A DNA stretch of 64,000 nt from Variovorax sp. PBL-H6. Its GTDB lineage: Bacteria; Pseudomonadota; Gammaproteobacteria; Burkholderiales; Burkholderiaceae_C. The stretch lies in the NCBI RefSeq assembly GCF_901827155.1, contig NZ_LR594659.1:3658001-3722000 (forward strand), given 5' to 3'. Shown here one piece after another: positions 40,109 to 51,971 of this stretch. The translations under genes and the position numbers were made by a program. Below the pieces are notes generated by a model. It was not told the origin of the DNA, ran no database searches, and saw nothing but the letters and a program-made list of their open reading frames with translations. Every line of letters starts with the position of its first letter. The first letter of the stretch is position 1.

Positions 40109-40639
40109 TCAGCCCTTCTTGAAGTTCGCGATCCCGTCCACGATCTCCTTCTTCGCAGCGTCGATGCCTTCCCAGCCCAGCACCTTCACCCACTTGCCCT
40201 GCTCCAGGTCCTTGTAGTGCTCGAAGAAGTGCGTGATGGCTTTCAGGCGCATCGGATTCACGTCCTCGACCTTCTTCCAGTGGCTGTAGATCGGCAGCAC
40301 CTTGTCGGTGGGCACCGCGAGCACCTTCCCGTCGACGCCGGCCTCGTCTTCCATCATCAGGATGCCGATGGGCCGGCAGGGCACCACCACGCCCGGCACC
40401 AGCGCCCATGGGGTGATGACCAGCACGTCCACCGGATCGCCGTCGCCCGAAAGCGTCTGCGGCACGTAGCCGTAGTTGGTCGGATAGTGCATGGCCGTCG
40501 TCATGAAGCGGTCGACGAAGATCGCGCCCGACTCCTTGTCGACCTCGTACTTGATCGGATCGGCGTTCATCGGGATCTCGATGATGACGTTGAAGGCCTC
40601 GGGGGCGTCTTTGCCGGGGGAAACTTTGCCGAGTGACAT
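40109..40639 (-). CDS. ppa: Inorganic pyrophosphatase (soluble, family I)
   Basis: A 176-residue cytoplasmic enzyme that hydrolyses pyrophosphate. The active-site signature [11 protein letters not shown] (about 65-75) carries the metal-binding aspartates; [17 protein letters not shown] and [15 protein letters not shown] are further family blocks. I chose ATG 40639 ([11 protein letters not shown]). It is divergent from hppA, the membrane pyrophosphatase, across a 253-bp gap. Confidence 0.95.
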   Translation of the reverse strand: MSLGKVSPGKDAPEAFNVIIEIPMNADPIKYEVDKESGAIFVDRFMTTAMHYPTNYGYVPQTLSGDGDPVDVLVITPWALVPGVVVPCRPIGILMMEDEAGVDGKVLAVPTDKVLPIYSHWKKVEDVNPMRLKAITHFFEHYKDLEQGKWVKVLGWEGIDAAKKEIVDGIANFKKG

Positions 40640-40892
40640 AGGGCTGTCTTGTAGTGGATAAGTGTTAGAGGGATTCGGACAAACCCGAAGTTTACTTTCC
40701 GTGTCACGCACCGGTCGCACCAAACGAGACTTTTGCCTGTAAATTGGTCCCGTTGGCCAATCGGCCCCGCCTTTTTCAGGCATCGGGGCTTCGAGGAAGC
40801 AACGCGGCGGAAGCACTGACCCGTACGCGTTGCGCACAGGGAAGGTGCTTTCGTCTCCACAAGTCACAACGAACGAATGGAGAAGCAAAGGC

Positions 40893-43055
<2,163 letters not shown>

Positions 43056-43112
43056 GCCTTCTGCAAATGGGCCGGCGCGTCGGAGGCAACTGTCCGCCGG
43101 CGCACGCGGCGC

Positions 43113-43676
43113 TCAGTTCAGGCCGTGGGCCGGCAGTGCGCCCTGGTCTGTGCGCAGCGGCACGCCCTGGAGCGTGTCGAAGTCGGACGGCGACTCCGGT
43201 GGACGCGTCTCTTCCATCTCGTGCAGCGAGGCGACCCAGCGGCCGGCCGCAGAGTCCGCAGGCTCATCGTTGGTGAAGATGCCGTCGCGGATATAGAAAG
43301 TCTCGCCAGCGGGCCGCTCGGTGTGCAACTCGAGCAGGCGCGCGATCGGAAAGGTGTAGGTGACCAACTTCTCCTTGGTCTTGCGATCCTTGCCGCCGCA
43401 ATTGAAGAAGCCCTCGGCGGCGATGACGATGCAGGAGCCGTCGACTTCCGCCTCCGCTTCGCCGCCGAGCCGCCATACCGCGGTGGGCAACCTCACCCGC
43501 ACCTTGTCGATGACGAGGTCGCGCTGGCGGTTGAGCGCCGTGAGCGGCGGGACCAGCGAACGCAATTGCCGCAAGCGCTCGGCAAAGTTGTCGTCAACGG
43601 TGAACTCCACGTGATGCGTGGCGCCACCCGAGCGCTTGACGACCTGCATGACGACATGACGGGCAGGCCGGCTCAT
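43113..43676 (-). CDS. Protein of unknown function
   Basis: A 187-residue cytoplasmic protein starting MSRPARHVVMQVVKRSGGAT. It looks like a compact alpha/beta protein with a central EVDGSCIVIAAEGFFNCGG (about 79-97) containing one Cys. Further on, YTFPIARLLELHTERPAGETFYIRDG suggests a beta-rich second half. No signal peptide or membrane helix. I do not recognise the family. It converges on hppA. Confidence 0.6.
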   Translation of the reverse strand: MSRPARHVVMQVVKRSGGATHHVEFTVDDNFAERLRQLRSLVPPLTALNRQRDLVIDKVRVRLPTAVWRLGGEAEAEVDGSCIVIAAEGFFNCGGKDRKTKEKLVTYTFPIARLLELHTERPAGETFYIRDGIFTNDEPADSAAGRWVASLHEMEETRPPESPSDFDTLQGVPLRTDQGALPAHGLN

Positions 43677-43947
43677 GGCAGTCCGGCCTTTCTGTCAAGG
43701 ACGCGCCCCAACCAATAGCAGCGAATGGTTTTAAGCGGATTCATTTCTTCGACCGTGAATTGGGAACTTTTGTATTGAAGCAAATATTTGCATCAATTGT
43801 TTCCAACTGTAGATCGAATCTCGCGCTTTTGGTAGCCGGTTTGCAGAGTCGAGTGGATTGCTCAACTACATCTCAAACCGTACCGGACCGAAGCTGCCCT
43901 GAGCGCACGAAGCACCTGGCACGGCACTCCTGGATATCAAAAGCGAT

Positions 43948-44187
43948 CTATGCCGCTGCCGACTCTGCCTCGTCCAGCGCCTTGCAGGAAGGCGCGCAGA
44001 CCGTTTGGGACTTGCCCAGGAACTGGCGCGTGCGCATTTGCGACCGCACGCGGTGCTTGCCACAGAGAAAGCAGGACATGGTTGCGCCGCTGAACGAGGC
44101 CGACGCCCGGAAGGGGGATCCGGAAGCCTTGGCCTTGTAGCGCAGGCCATCGGCGACGATGGCAGTCTTGACCTCAGCCTTGGCCAT
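43948..44187 (-). CDS. Small putative zinc-binding protein
   Basis: A 79-residue product (MAKAEVKTAIVADGLRYKAK at the N-terminus). Residues 41-72 contain CFLCGKHR and, after 23 residues, CAPSC, which could bind one zinc ion. The rest is basic. The start is uncertain: ATG 44199 is also in frame. It overlaps the end of the upstream gene by 14 bp and is probably cotranscribed with it. The 270 bp beyond its stop (43677-43947) are lower in GC and hold no convincing gene. Confidence 0.5.
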   Translation of the reverse strand: MAKAEVKTAIVADGLRYKAKASGSPFRASASFSGATMSCFLCGKHRVRSQMRTRQFLGKSQTVCAPSCKALDEAESAAA

Positions 44188-44527
44188 GGGTGGCATCCGG
44201 CTCGGCACGGCGCATGACGCGCTGGATTGCATCCTTGGCCGCCAGCTCCGCAGCGAGCGAGGCGTCCAGGCCGGAGCGGCACAGGCCAGCGTGCTGGTAA
44301 TTGAGGTTCTCGTACACCTCGGCGGCAGCAGGATACGCGTCCAGCAACTTGCCCAGCCCGTCGCCGGGGGCGACGTCGCGGAACTCGTCGACGAGGTGCA
44401 TCACGACCGAGCGGTACTGCTCTGCGCCCACTGGCACGGGGCTGTGCTCGAGCCGCTCGAGGAGCTGGGCCAGCACATGCGTCACCGCCAGGTCGGTCTT
44501 GGGCGCCGGGGATTGGGTAGCGTTCAT
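44174..44527 (-). CDS. Protein of unknown function
   Basis: A 117-residue acidic, mostly helical product starting MNATQSPAPKTDLAVTHVLA. Blocks such as AEQYRSVVMHLVDEFRDVAPG and YPAAAEVYENLNYQHAGLC look conserved and structured, but no family is recognised. A start at 44536 (MPCMNATQ) is possible. Upstream of and overlapping the small zinc-binding gene. Confidence 0.55.
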   Translation of the reverse strand: MNATQSPAPKTDLAVTHVLAQLLERLEHSPVPVGAEQYRSVVMHLVDEFRDVAPGDGLGKLLDAYPAAAEVYENLNYQHAGLCRSGLDASLAAELAAKDAIQRVMRRAEPDATHGQG

Positions 44528-44633
44528 GCAGGGCATTTGGGGCGGGGATGCCGTATTACAAGTGGGCCGCGCACGGTGCAGCCACCGTAGCGGATGCCGC
44601 GCGCGGGCTGGAGCGGACATGGTGCCACAAGGC

Positions 44634-46208
44634 TTACAACAGCATCTCAGGCACGATCGGCGCGATCAACCTGTTGTAGAAGCGCTGGAAGAAGGTCGCC
44701 TCCGGCTCGGCGGTCAGAACAATCTCTTTCTCGCCATCGGTCGTCAGCCATTCGAGCCGGCCAGTGCCCTTGGCCAGCCGCAGGCGGTAGGAGTTCTGGA
44801 CCCGGCTCACGTTGATGACCCGCAGCATCTCGCGTGCCAGCTGCGGGCTGTCGATCAGCATGCCCATTTCGGTGTTCTGCGTGGCCGAGCGCGGGTCGAG
44901 GTTGGCCGAGCCGATCATGACGCGCGACCGGTCGATGGCCGCCGTCTTGGCGTGCAGCCGCCCCAGCGAGCTGCCGAAGGAGCCGAAGCGCACGCTCGCG
45001 GTCGTGCGCTCGGGGCTCAGTTCGTAGAGGTCGGCGCCGGATTTCAGCAGGCGCTCGCGATATCGCATGTAGCCCGTGTGGACCAGCGGCTCGTCGTTGG
45101 CTGCCAGCGAGTTGGTCAGGAGCACGAGCTTGACCTTGCGCCTGCCCAGTTCCTCGAAGGCGGCCATGTCCTTTTCGCCGGGCACCAGGTAGGGTGAGGT
45201 CATCTGCACCTCCTGCTTGGCCTCGAACAGGACGCTCCATATCCGCATCGTGACGCTGGTGGCCAGCGCCTCGTCGGCGGTCATCGTCGCGGGCTTGGTC
45301 GGCGGATCGGCCACGGCATGGGCCACGCCCCACAGCAGGCCCATGCGTCCCTCATCGAGCTCCTCGGAGATCGGGCCGTACCCCAGGATGTCGTTGGGCG
45401 GCAGCACGATCTTCGGCGCCGGCGCGGCCATGCCGACCCATGCATCGAATTCGGCGGTGCCAGGCGTCGTGCCGCCCTGGCCGCGCACGATGTCGGCGAT
45501 GGGCCAGACCTGCTCGCTGTTCCAGTAGGCGTCGAAGATGGCCTCGAGTTGCGGCAGCGCCTTGCCCACCACCACCGCGTCCATGTCGATGAAGTTCTGC
45601 GCCTCGCTCAGCACGAAATACTCGTCGGCGATGTTGCGCCCCCCCACCACCGCCATCACGCCGTCGGCGATGAACAACTTGTTGTGCATCCGGTGGTTGA
45701 GCCGCACGATTTCGCTCGGCGAAGCGGCAAAGCGCGAGAGGAAGCCGTCGCGCCCGCAGCAGAAGGGATTGAACAGCCGCACCTCGACATTGGGGGTCTG
45801 CGACAGCGCCAGCAGCAGGTACTGGCTCTTGGCGGTGTAGAGATCGTCCACCAGGACCCGCACCTTGACGCCACGGGCCGCGGCTTCGCGCAGCGAACGC
45901 ATCAGCAGCCGACCGACGCCGTCGTTCTCGAGCTGGTAGTACTGCACCACGAGGGAGCGCTCGGCCCGCTTCGCGAGCTGGATGCGCGCGTCCAGCGAAT
46001 ACACGCCCAGCGGCATCAGGCGAAAGCCGGAATGCTCGCCTGGCGGCGTGGACGCAGCCACCACCTTGGCCAGCGTGGTCGACGGATCGGCCGGCGTGGC
46101 GAATGCCGCGGGCCGCTCCCGGGCCGGCGGGAGCGAGCCGCAGGCCCCGAGCCCCGCGGCGAGCGCGCAGAGCAGCGTCAGGCGCAGCAGACGGACCCAT
46201 GCGTTCAT
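44634..46208 (-). CDS. Phospholipase D family lipoprotein (cardiolipin-synthase-like)
   Basis: A 524-residue protein with a lipoprotein signal peptide (lipobox LGAC near residue 23). Two HKD motifs are present: HRMHNKLFIADGVMAVVGG (first) and RLHAKTAAIDRSRVMIGS (second), each followed by GS/GGRN-type residues. This is the bipartite active site of PLD/cardiolipin synthase enzymes, here probably facing the periplasm. The ATG at 46208 has GGGGAAAG upstream. It is divergent from the exported peroxiredoxin. The substrate is not known. Confidence 0.87.
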   Translation of the reverse strand: MNAWVRLLRLTLLCALAAGLGACGSLPPARERPAAFATPADPSTTLAKVVAASTPPGEHSGFRLMPLGVYSLDARIQLAKRAERSLVVQYYQLENDGVGRLLMRSLREAAARGVKVRVLVDDLYTAKSQYLLLALSQTPNVEVRLFNPFCCGRDGFLSRFAASPSEIVRLNHRMHNKLFIADGVMAVVGGRNIADEYFVLSEAQNFIDMDAVVVGKALPQLEAIFDAYWNSEQVWPIADIVRGQGGTTPGTAEFDAWVGMAAPAPKIVLPPNDILGYGPISEELDEGRMGLLWGVAHAVADPPTKPATMTADEALATSVTMRIWSVLFEAKQEVQMTSPYLVPGEKDMAAFEELGRRKVKLVLLTNSLAANDEPLVHTGYMRYRERLLKSGADLYELSPERTTASVRFGSFGSSLGRLHAKTAAIDRSRVMIGSANLDPRSATQNTEMGMLIDSPQLAREMLRVINVSRVQNSYRLRLAKGTGRLEWLTTDGEKEIVLTAEPEATFFQRFYNRLIAPIVPEMLL

Positions 46209-46326
46209 GATCTTTCCCCTTTTGGAGTTGTTCCGGATACGGTGCCGCGGGCAAACTGGTTCACTCTGCCGCACAACTGCCGTCCGGGCTCTAGAATTTC
46301 GCGATGCCTCTTCCCGGAGTTACACC

Positions 46327-46881
46327 ATGACCCGACGGATTCTCGCGCGTCTCGCTGCCCTTGGCCTTGCAGGCATCGGTCTTTCTCCCGCCTTCGCGGC
46401 CCTGGACATCGGCGATCCGGTGCCCAAGTTCACCGCAACCGCCGCGCTGGGTGGCAAGACCTTCAACTATTCGCTGTCCGACGCGCTGGCCAAGGGCCCC
46501 GTGGTGGTGTATTTCTTCCCGGCCGCCGGTACCACCGACTGCAACATCGAGGCGCATGCCTTCGCCGAGGCCATGGAACAGTTCGAAGCGGCGGGCGCCA
46601 CTGTCATCGGCGTTTCGGCCGACGACATCGACACACTGAAGGATTTCTCGGTCAAGCAGTGCCAGAGCAAGTTTCCGGTAGCTGCCGACCGATCGAAGAC
46701 AGTGATCGAAGGTTTCGACGCTCTGATGCAGACGCGCCCCGACTTCGCCAACAGGCTGTCCTACGTGGTTGCGCCCAACGGCACGGTCGCCTATTACTAC
46801 CAGAACCTCAACCCGGACAAGCACGTGGAACGCATGCTCAATGCCCTCAAGGCGCTGCCGAAGCAGACCGCCAAACGCTAG
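46327..46881 (+). CDS. Exported peroxiredoxin (BCP/AhpC-TSA family)
   Basis: A 184-residue thiol peroxidase. A signal peptide ends near AFAA (residues 22-25). The peroxidatic cysteine is C72 in FFPAAGTTDCNIEA, and a second cysteine in SVKQCQSKFPVAAD is a candidate resolving residue. Peroxiredoxins with signal peptides defend the periplasm against peroxides; most BCP proteins are cytoplasmic, so the leader is notable. Confidence 0.88.
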   Translation: MTRRILARLAALGLAGIGLSPAFAALDIGDPVPKFTATAALGGKTFNYSLSDALAKGPVVVYFFPAAGTTDCNIEAHAFAEAMEQFEAAGATVIGVSADDIDTLKDFSVKQCQSKFPVAADRSKTVIEGFDALMQTRPDFANRLSYVVAPNGTVAYYYQNLNPDKHVERMLNALKALPKQTAKR

Positions 46882-46929
46882 CTGGCAGTCCTCCGGCGGG
46901 GCGGGCCGCCTTCGCGCACAATTTCAGCC

Positions 46930-48363
46930 ATGCAGCTCCACTACATCGCCAACGAGAACGTCCCCTCCTCCTCCGGCCGCACCCTCCCCGTCCTCGACCC
47001 GTCCGACGGCCAGCCCTTCGACGAGCTGCAGCGGGGCAACGCAGCCGACATCGATGCGGCCGTGCGCGCCGCGCGCGACTGCTTCGAGGGCAACTGGCAG
47101 AAGCTCAGCGCGGCCGAACGCGGCCGGCTGCTCTACAGGCTGTCGCAGAAGATCGCCGAGCACACCGACGAGCTGGCGTTGCTCGAGCAGCGCGACTGCG
47201 GCAAGCCTGTCAAGCAGGCGCGCGCCGATGCGCTGGCGCTGGTGCGCTATTTCGAGTTCTACGCCGGCGCCTGCGACAAGCTGCACGGCGAGACCATCCC
47301 CTACCAGGAGGGCTACAGCGTATTCACCTGGCGCGAGCCGCACGGCGTTACCGGCCACGTCATTCCGTGGAACTACCCGATGCAGATCTTCGGCCGCAGC
47401 GTCGGCGGCGCGCTCGCCGCAGGCAACGTCTGCGTGGTGAAGCCTTCGGAAGACGCCTGCCTGTCGCTGATCCGCGTCGCGCAGCTGGCGGCGGAGGTCG
47501 GCTTCCCGCCCGGCGCCATCAACATCGTGACCGGCTACGGCCACGAGGTAGGCGACGCGCTGGCCCGGCACCCGGGCATCGACCACATCAGCTTCACGGG
47601 CAGTCCCAAGGTCGGCACACTGATCCAGCAGGTCGCGGCCGAACGCCACTGCCCCGTCACGCTGGAGCTGGGCGGCAAGAGCCCGCAGATCATCTTTGCC
47701 GATGCCGACCTGGGCGCGGCCATCCCGGTGCTGATCAACGCCATCGTGCAGAACGCCGGCCAGACCTGCTCGGCCGGCTCGCGGGTGCTGGTCGAGCGCG
47801 AGATCTACGAGCTGTTGCTGGAGCGCCTGGGCCAGGCCTTCGAGGCACTGCGCGTCGGCCCTGCCGCCATGGACCTGGACGTCGGCCCGCTGATCCGCCA
47901 GACCCAGCAGCAGCGCGTCTGGGACTTCCTGTCCGACGCGCAGCACGCCGGAATCCCCATGGTGGCTCAGGGCGTCGTGGTCGACGAGGCGCCCCAGACC
48001 GGCTTCTACCAGGCGCCCACCTTGCTGCGCGACGTCCCGGTGACGCACCGGCTGGCGCAGGAAGAAGTCTTCGGCCCGGTGCTCGCGGCGATGTCCTTCC
48101 GCGACGAAGACGAAGCCGTAGCGCAGGCCAACGCCACCCAGTTCGGCCTCGTTGCCGGCATCTGGACGAAAGACGGCGCGCGCCAGTTCCGCATGGCCAG
48201 ACGCGTGAAGAGCGGCCAGGTCTTCGTCAACAACTACGGAGCCGGTGGTGGCGTGGAGCTCCCCTTTGGCGGCGTCAAGTCCTCCGGCTACGGCCGCGAG
48301 AAGGGCTTCGAGGCACTCTACGGCTTCACCACCCTCAAGACGGTGGCCGTGCGGCACGGCTGA
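46930..48363 (+). CDS. Aldehyde dehydrogenase family protein
   Basis: A 477-residue NAD(P)-dependent dehydrogenase. The catalytic cysteine C280 is in NAGQTCSAGSRV, the general-base E246 in LELGGKSP, and the coenzyme motif IPWNYPMQ is near 145. The sequence is like betaine-aldehyde and gamma-aminobutyraldehyde dehydrogenases, but the substrate cannot be fixed. It starts 48 bp after the peroxiredoxin gene. Confidence 0.9.
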   Translation: MQLHYIANENVPSSSGRTLPVLDPSDGQPFDELQRGNAADIDAAVRAARDCFEGNWQKLSAAERGRLLYRLSQKIAEHTDELALLEQRDCGKPVKQARADALALVRYFEFYAGACDKLHGETIPYQEGYSVFTWREPHGVTGHVIPWNYPMQIFGRSVGGALAAGNVCVVKPSEDACLSLIRVAQLAAEVGFPPGAINIVTGYGHEVGDALARHPGIDHISFTGSPKVGTLIQQVAAERHCPVTLELGGKSPQIIFADADLGAAIPVLINAIVQNAGQTCSAGSRVLVEREIYELLLERLGQAFEALRVGPAAMDLDVGPLIRQTQQQRVWDFLSDAQHAGIPMVAQGVVVDEAPQTGFYQAPTLLRDVPVTHRLAQEEVFGPVLAAMSFRDEDEAVAQANATQFGLVAGIWTKDGARQFRMARRVKSGQVFVNNYGAGGGVELPFGGVKSSGYGREKGFEALYGFTTLKTVAVRHG

Positions 48364-48577
48364 GCATCGGCCCAGCGCGCTATCCAGCAGCATCATCGGC
48401 ACGAAGCCGACCATCAACCTGCCGTCGCGAAGGCCTCGTGGCCTTTGCGGTGGAACTCCAGGATGATCTCGTGGCTGATCACGAAGCGCACCGCCCCCGC
48501 CGCGAAAAGCACAGCGGGAATCGGTCGAAACCGCCAAGGGCGCACGTCGGCAAGGCGCATCACACCTGACGCGCGCA

Positions 48578-51260
48578 TCAAGGGACGCGCGTCGAGCGCC
48601 CAGCCGCATTCCCCGGCCGCGACTTCGCCACCTCGGCAGGCCCCGACCTGCGCCACCATTTCTCGATCTCGACCGTCGCGAAGACCAGGGCCGCGCATGC
48701 AAGGCATATCGCCAGTTCGCCGATGGCCAGCGCTTCGGTGCGAAAGACTTTCTGCAGCGGCGGCAGGTAGACCACCGCCAGTTGAAGCAGGAAGGTTGAG
48801 AGCACGGCGCCGGCCAGCGGCCAGTTGCTGCCCAGCCCTTGCGTGAAGATCGAGTCACTTTCCGAACGGATGGCCAGCACATAGGTCATCTGCGAGAGCG
48901 TCAGAACCGTGAACACCATGGTCTGCCAATGCATCCCCGTCGCCAGGGCCCAGGCCTGGACGCCCAGGCACAACGCGCCGATCAGGAGTCCGACCCACAG
49001 CGCGTGCTGCCAGAGGCCACCGGCGAACAGGCTCTCTCCGGGCGGGCGCGGCGGCCGCTGCATGACGCCGCGTTCAGCCGGTTCGGCAGCGAGTGCCAGT
49101 CCGGGCAGGCCGTCGGTGACCAGGTTCACCCACAGGATATGCAGAGGCAGCAGCGGGATCGGCATCCCCACGAGCGGCGCAAGCACCAGGGTCCAGGTCT
49201 CCGCCGAATTGCCGGTGATGGCGTAGCGGACGAACTTGCGGATGTTGTCGAAGATGCGCCGGCCCTCGCGCACGGCAGCCACGATGCTGGCAAAGTTGTC
49301 GTCCAGCAGAACCAGGCTCGCCGCTTCGCGTGCAACATCGGTCCCGCCGCGGCCCATGGCGACTCCGATGTCGGCCTGCTTGAGCGCCGGCGCGTCGTTG
49401 ACGCCGTCCCCCGTCATCGCGACGAACCGGCCCCGGGACTGCAGCGCGCGCACGATGCGGATCTTCTGGGCCGGGTCGACTCGCGCGTACACGCGCACGT
49501 CGTCAGCCAACCGTTGCAGCGCCAAGTCGTCCAGCGCAGCGAGTTGCGACCCCGTCAGGACCATCGAGCCGGTCTCGGCGATGCCGACTTCCCGCGCGAT
49601 GGCAAGCGCGGTCGCCGGATGGTCGCCGGTGATCATCACGGGCGTGATGCCCGCCGAGCGGCAATCGGCGACGGCGGCCTTCGCCTCGGGTCGCGGCGGG
49701 TACTGCCAGGCCCACGAGGCCCAGCAGGACCAGATCGGTCTCGACCAGCTCCGAGGACTGCCCGCTTGGATCCTGCGTGCACACGCGACGAGCCAGTGCG
49801 AGAACGCGCAGGCCCTGCTCAGCCATCGCCCCCGCCGCGGCGAGTGCCTGAGCAACGTCGAGCGGGTCTTCCTGCTGCCCCGCAGCAACGCGTGTGCAAC
49901 GCGGCACCAACGTCTCAGGCGCTCCCTTGACGACGACGAGCCAGCCCTGGCCATCCCGATGCAAGGTGCTCATCCGCTTGCGTCCGGCGTCGAACGGCCA
50001 TTCGTGCAGACGAGGCTGGGCACGGCGCACCGCTTGGGCGTCGGTCCCGCCGGCCTGGGCCGCTTCGACCAGTGCAGTCTCGGTCGGGTCGCCGACCCAC
50101 GCGCCGCCGGCGTCCGGAGCGGCGTCATTGCACAGCACGGCCGCGTTCCACAGCGCCTGCGGCGTCCCGCCGCCGGGAAACTCGACAACCTGCACCTGCA
50201 TGCGGTTCTGCGTCAGCGTACCGGTCTTGTCCGAGCAGATGACGCTGACCGATCCCAGCGTCTCCACGGAGGGCAGACGCCGCACCAGGGCGTTCACCTT
50301 CACCATCCGGCGGGCACCCAGGGCAAGCAGCACGGTCACGATGGCCGGCAGCGCCTCCGGAATCGCCGCCACCGCAAGGCTGATCGCCGTGAGCGCCATC
50401 AGGAGCAACGGCTCGCCATTGAGCACGCCGATGCCGAAAAGCAGCCCGCAAATGCACAGGACAATGAGGGACAGTCGCATGCCGAAATCAGCCAGGCGCA
50501 GTTGCAGGGGGGTTCTTCGCGCGCCGGTGTCGCGCAACAAGCCGGCGATGCGTCCCAGTTCGGTCCTCGGTCCGGTGGCGACCACCAGGCCTTCCCCGCG
50601 CCCATGGCTGACCAGCGTTCCCTTGAAGGCCATGTTGAGCCGGTCGCCAGTTGGATGCTGGCCCTCCGGAAGGCGGGCGTTGTGCTTCTCCACGCTGACG
50701 GATTCCCCGGTCAGCATGGACTCGTCCACGCGCAATTGCGCCGTCCGATGAAGCCGCAGGTCGGCAGGTACCAGATTGCCCGCCTCCAGAAGCACCACGT
50801 CACCCGGCACCAGGTCGGCCGTGTCGATCGCCTGGGCACAACCATTGCGCCGCACGGTCGCATGAGCCGCGGCCAGCCGCTTCAATGCGTCCAGCGCCCG
50901 TTCCGCGCGCCACTCCTGCGTGAGGCCGACCGCTGCGTTGAGCAGAACGATGACCGCGATGGCGATGGTGTCCGCGAAATCTCCGATGAAGCCGGACAGC
51001 AGCGCTGCCGCAATCAGCACCAAGACCATGAAGTCGCGCAGCTGTTCTAGCAGCCGCCTGGCCCAGCTGCGCGGGACAGCCTCGGGCAACCGGTTCTCCC
51101 CGTAGCGGCCTTGTCGCTGCATCACCTGTTCCGAGGTCAGGCCGAACTGCGGATCGACCTCCAGACTGGCGGCAAGTGCCTCCGCAGAATGCAGGTGCGC
51201 GTCATCGGTCAACAGGCCACGATCGGACCCCGTGACGATCGCGACGGGATCATGGCTCAC
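48578..51260 (-). pseudogene. Cation-transporting P-type ATPase with a +1 frameshift
   Basis: About 890 residues across two frames encode a PacL/SERCA-like type II P-ATPase. The first part has a cation-ATPase N-domain, TGES loop, IPEALPAIVTVLLALGARR (M4), and phosphorylation motif SDKTGTLTQ. It then breaks at about 49701, where the usual GADPPRPE reads with one extra base (GTAC for GAC). The second frame continues with MITGDHPATA, MTGDGVNDAPALKQADIG and the C-terminal membrane helices to 48578. Everything else is intact, so this is a recent mutation or a sequencing error. The GTG start overlaps the universal-stress-protein stop (GTGA). Confidence 0.85.
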
Positions 51261-51757
51261 GCTTCGGCAACGGCAGGCGATGCCGCCGCGAAGCCGCCTT
51301 CCTCATCTTCCGGCTGGCCTCTCACCAGCAGCACGGGAACCGGAGACATGCGCAGCACCTGCTCGGCATCGCTGCCCAGCAGCGCTCGCGCAACGCCATG
51401 ACGCCCGTGCGTGCCGATCACGATGAGCTCGGCCTTCCATGCCTTCGCCTGCTCGACGACCACCTCCGAGACACGGCCGGCGAGCGAGGTGAAGAGGGCG
51501 CTCTCCGCCTCGATCCCGGCTAGGCGCGCGCGCTCCCTCCCCTGTTCGAGGACTTGCCTGCCCGCTATCGCCATCAGTGGAACCACGTCACCGCTGTACG
51601 TGGCGAAAGTCTCGAAGCCGGTCACATACTTCAGCTCGTCCACCACGTGAACAAGCCGCAGCGTCGCGCGTGTCAGCTTGGCTAGATGCAGCGCCTCGTC
51701 CAGGCCTCGCAACGAGGTCGTGCTGCCGTCGATCGGGACAAGGATGCGCTGGTACAT
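51257..51757 (-). CDS. Universal stress protein (UspA family)
   Basis: A 166-residue cytoplasmic protein. The N-terminus YQRILVPIDGSTTSLRGLDE is the standard UspA start, and the ATP-binding motif G-x2-G-x9-GS is present as GTHGRHGVARALLGS. The gene is translationally coupled to the ATPase. An exact FNR/ANR box (51818-51831) lies 61 bp upstream, so low oxygen should induce the pair. Related Usp proteins in other bacteria belong to dormancy or anaerobic-survival regulons. Confidence 0.92.
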   Translation of the reverse strand: MYQRILVPIDGSTTSLRGLDEALHLAKLTRATLRLVHVVDELKYVTGFETFATYSGDVVPLMAIAGRQVLEQGRERARLAGIEAESALFTSLAGRVSEVVVEQAKAWKAELIVIGTHGRHGVARALLGSDAEQVLRMSPVPVLLVRGQPEDEEGGFAAASPAVAEA

Positions 51758-51817
51758 GGCGGGCTCCGGCTGCAGAAGAATTGGCCGCCAGTTTCGCCGT
51801 GCGGGCTCGCGCCGGGC

Positions 51818-51831
51818 TTGATGCACATCAA
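51818..51831 (-). promoter_or_regulatory. FNR/ANR box upstream of the universal stress protein gene
   Basis: TTGATGCACATCAA fits TTGAT-N4-ATCAA exactly and is an inverted repeat. A class II start point about 41 bases downstream would fall near 51783, leaving a 26-base leader. Confidence 0.75.
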
Positions 51832-51902
51832 TCCGAAGGCGCGTGCCGCTGCCTGCTGCCTGCTGACTGCTGCCGCGCAATCTGAACGATGTCCTTGGTT
51901 CA

Positions 51903-51916
51903 TTGATCCAGCGCAA
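51903..51916 (+). promoter_or_regulatory. FNR/ANR-like box upstream of phaC
   Basis: TTGATCCAGCGCAA matches the left half-site exactly and the right half at three of five bases. The same 14-mer occurs at 54641 and 62936. It lies 55 bp upstream of the phaC ATG. Confidence 0.6.
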
Positions 51917-51971
51917 CCGTTCTTTCTCTGCCCTGGCGGAGCATCGGCTCACCAACATTCGAAATTCCAAG

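Noticed and set aside
43760..44140. Plus-strand frame of 126 codons in a lower-GC stretch
   Set aside because: It overlaps the small zinc-binding gene on the other strand and shows no motif or start signal.
48414..48560. Minus-strand 48-codon frame (MRLADVRPWRFRPIPAVLFA)
   Set aside because: It might encode a small membrane peptide, but there is no start signal or family to support it.
45318..48569. Very long open frame on the plus strand, over 1000 codons
   Set aside because: It runs antisense to the phospholipase-D gene and out of frame through the peroxiredoxin and aldehyde dehydrogenase genes. Its composition (Arg, Ala, Gly) is that of a GC-rich shadow frame.
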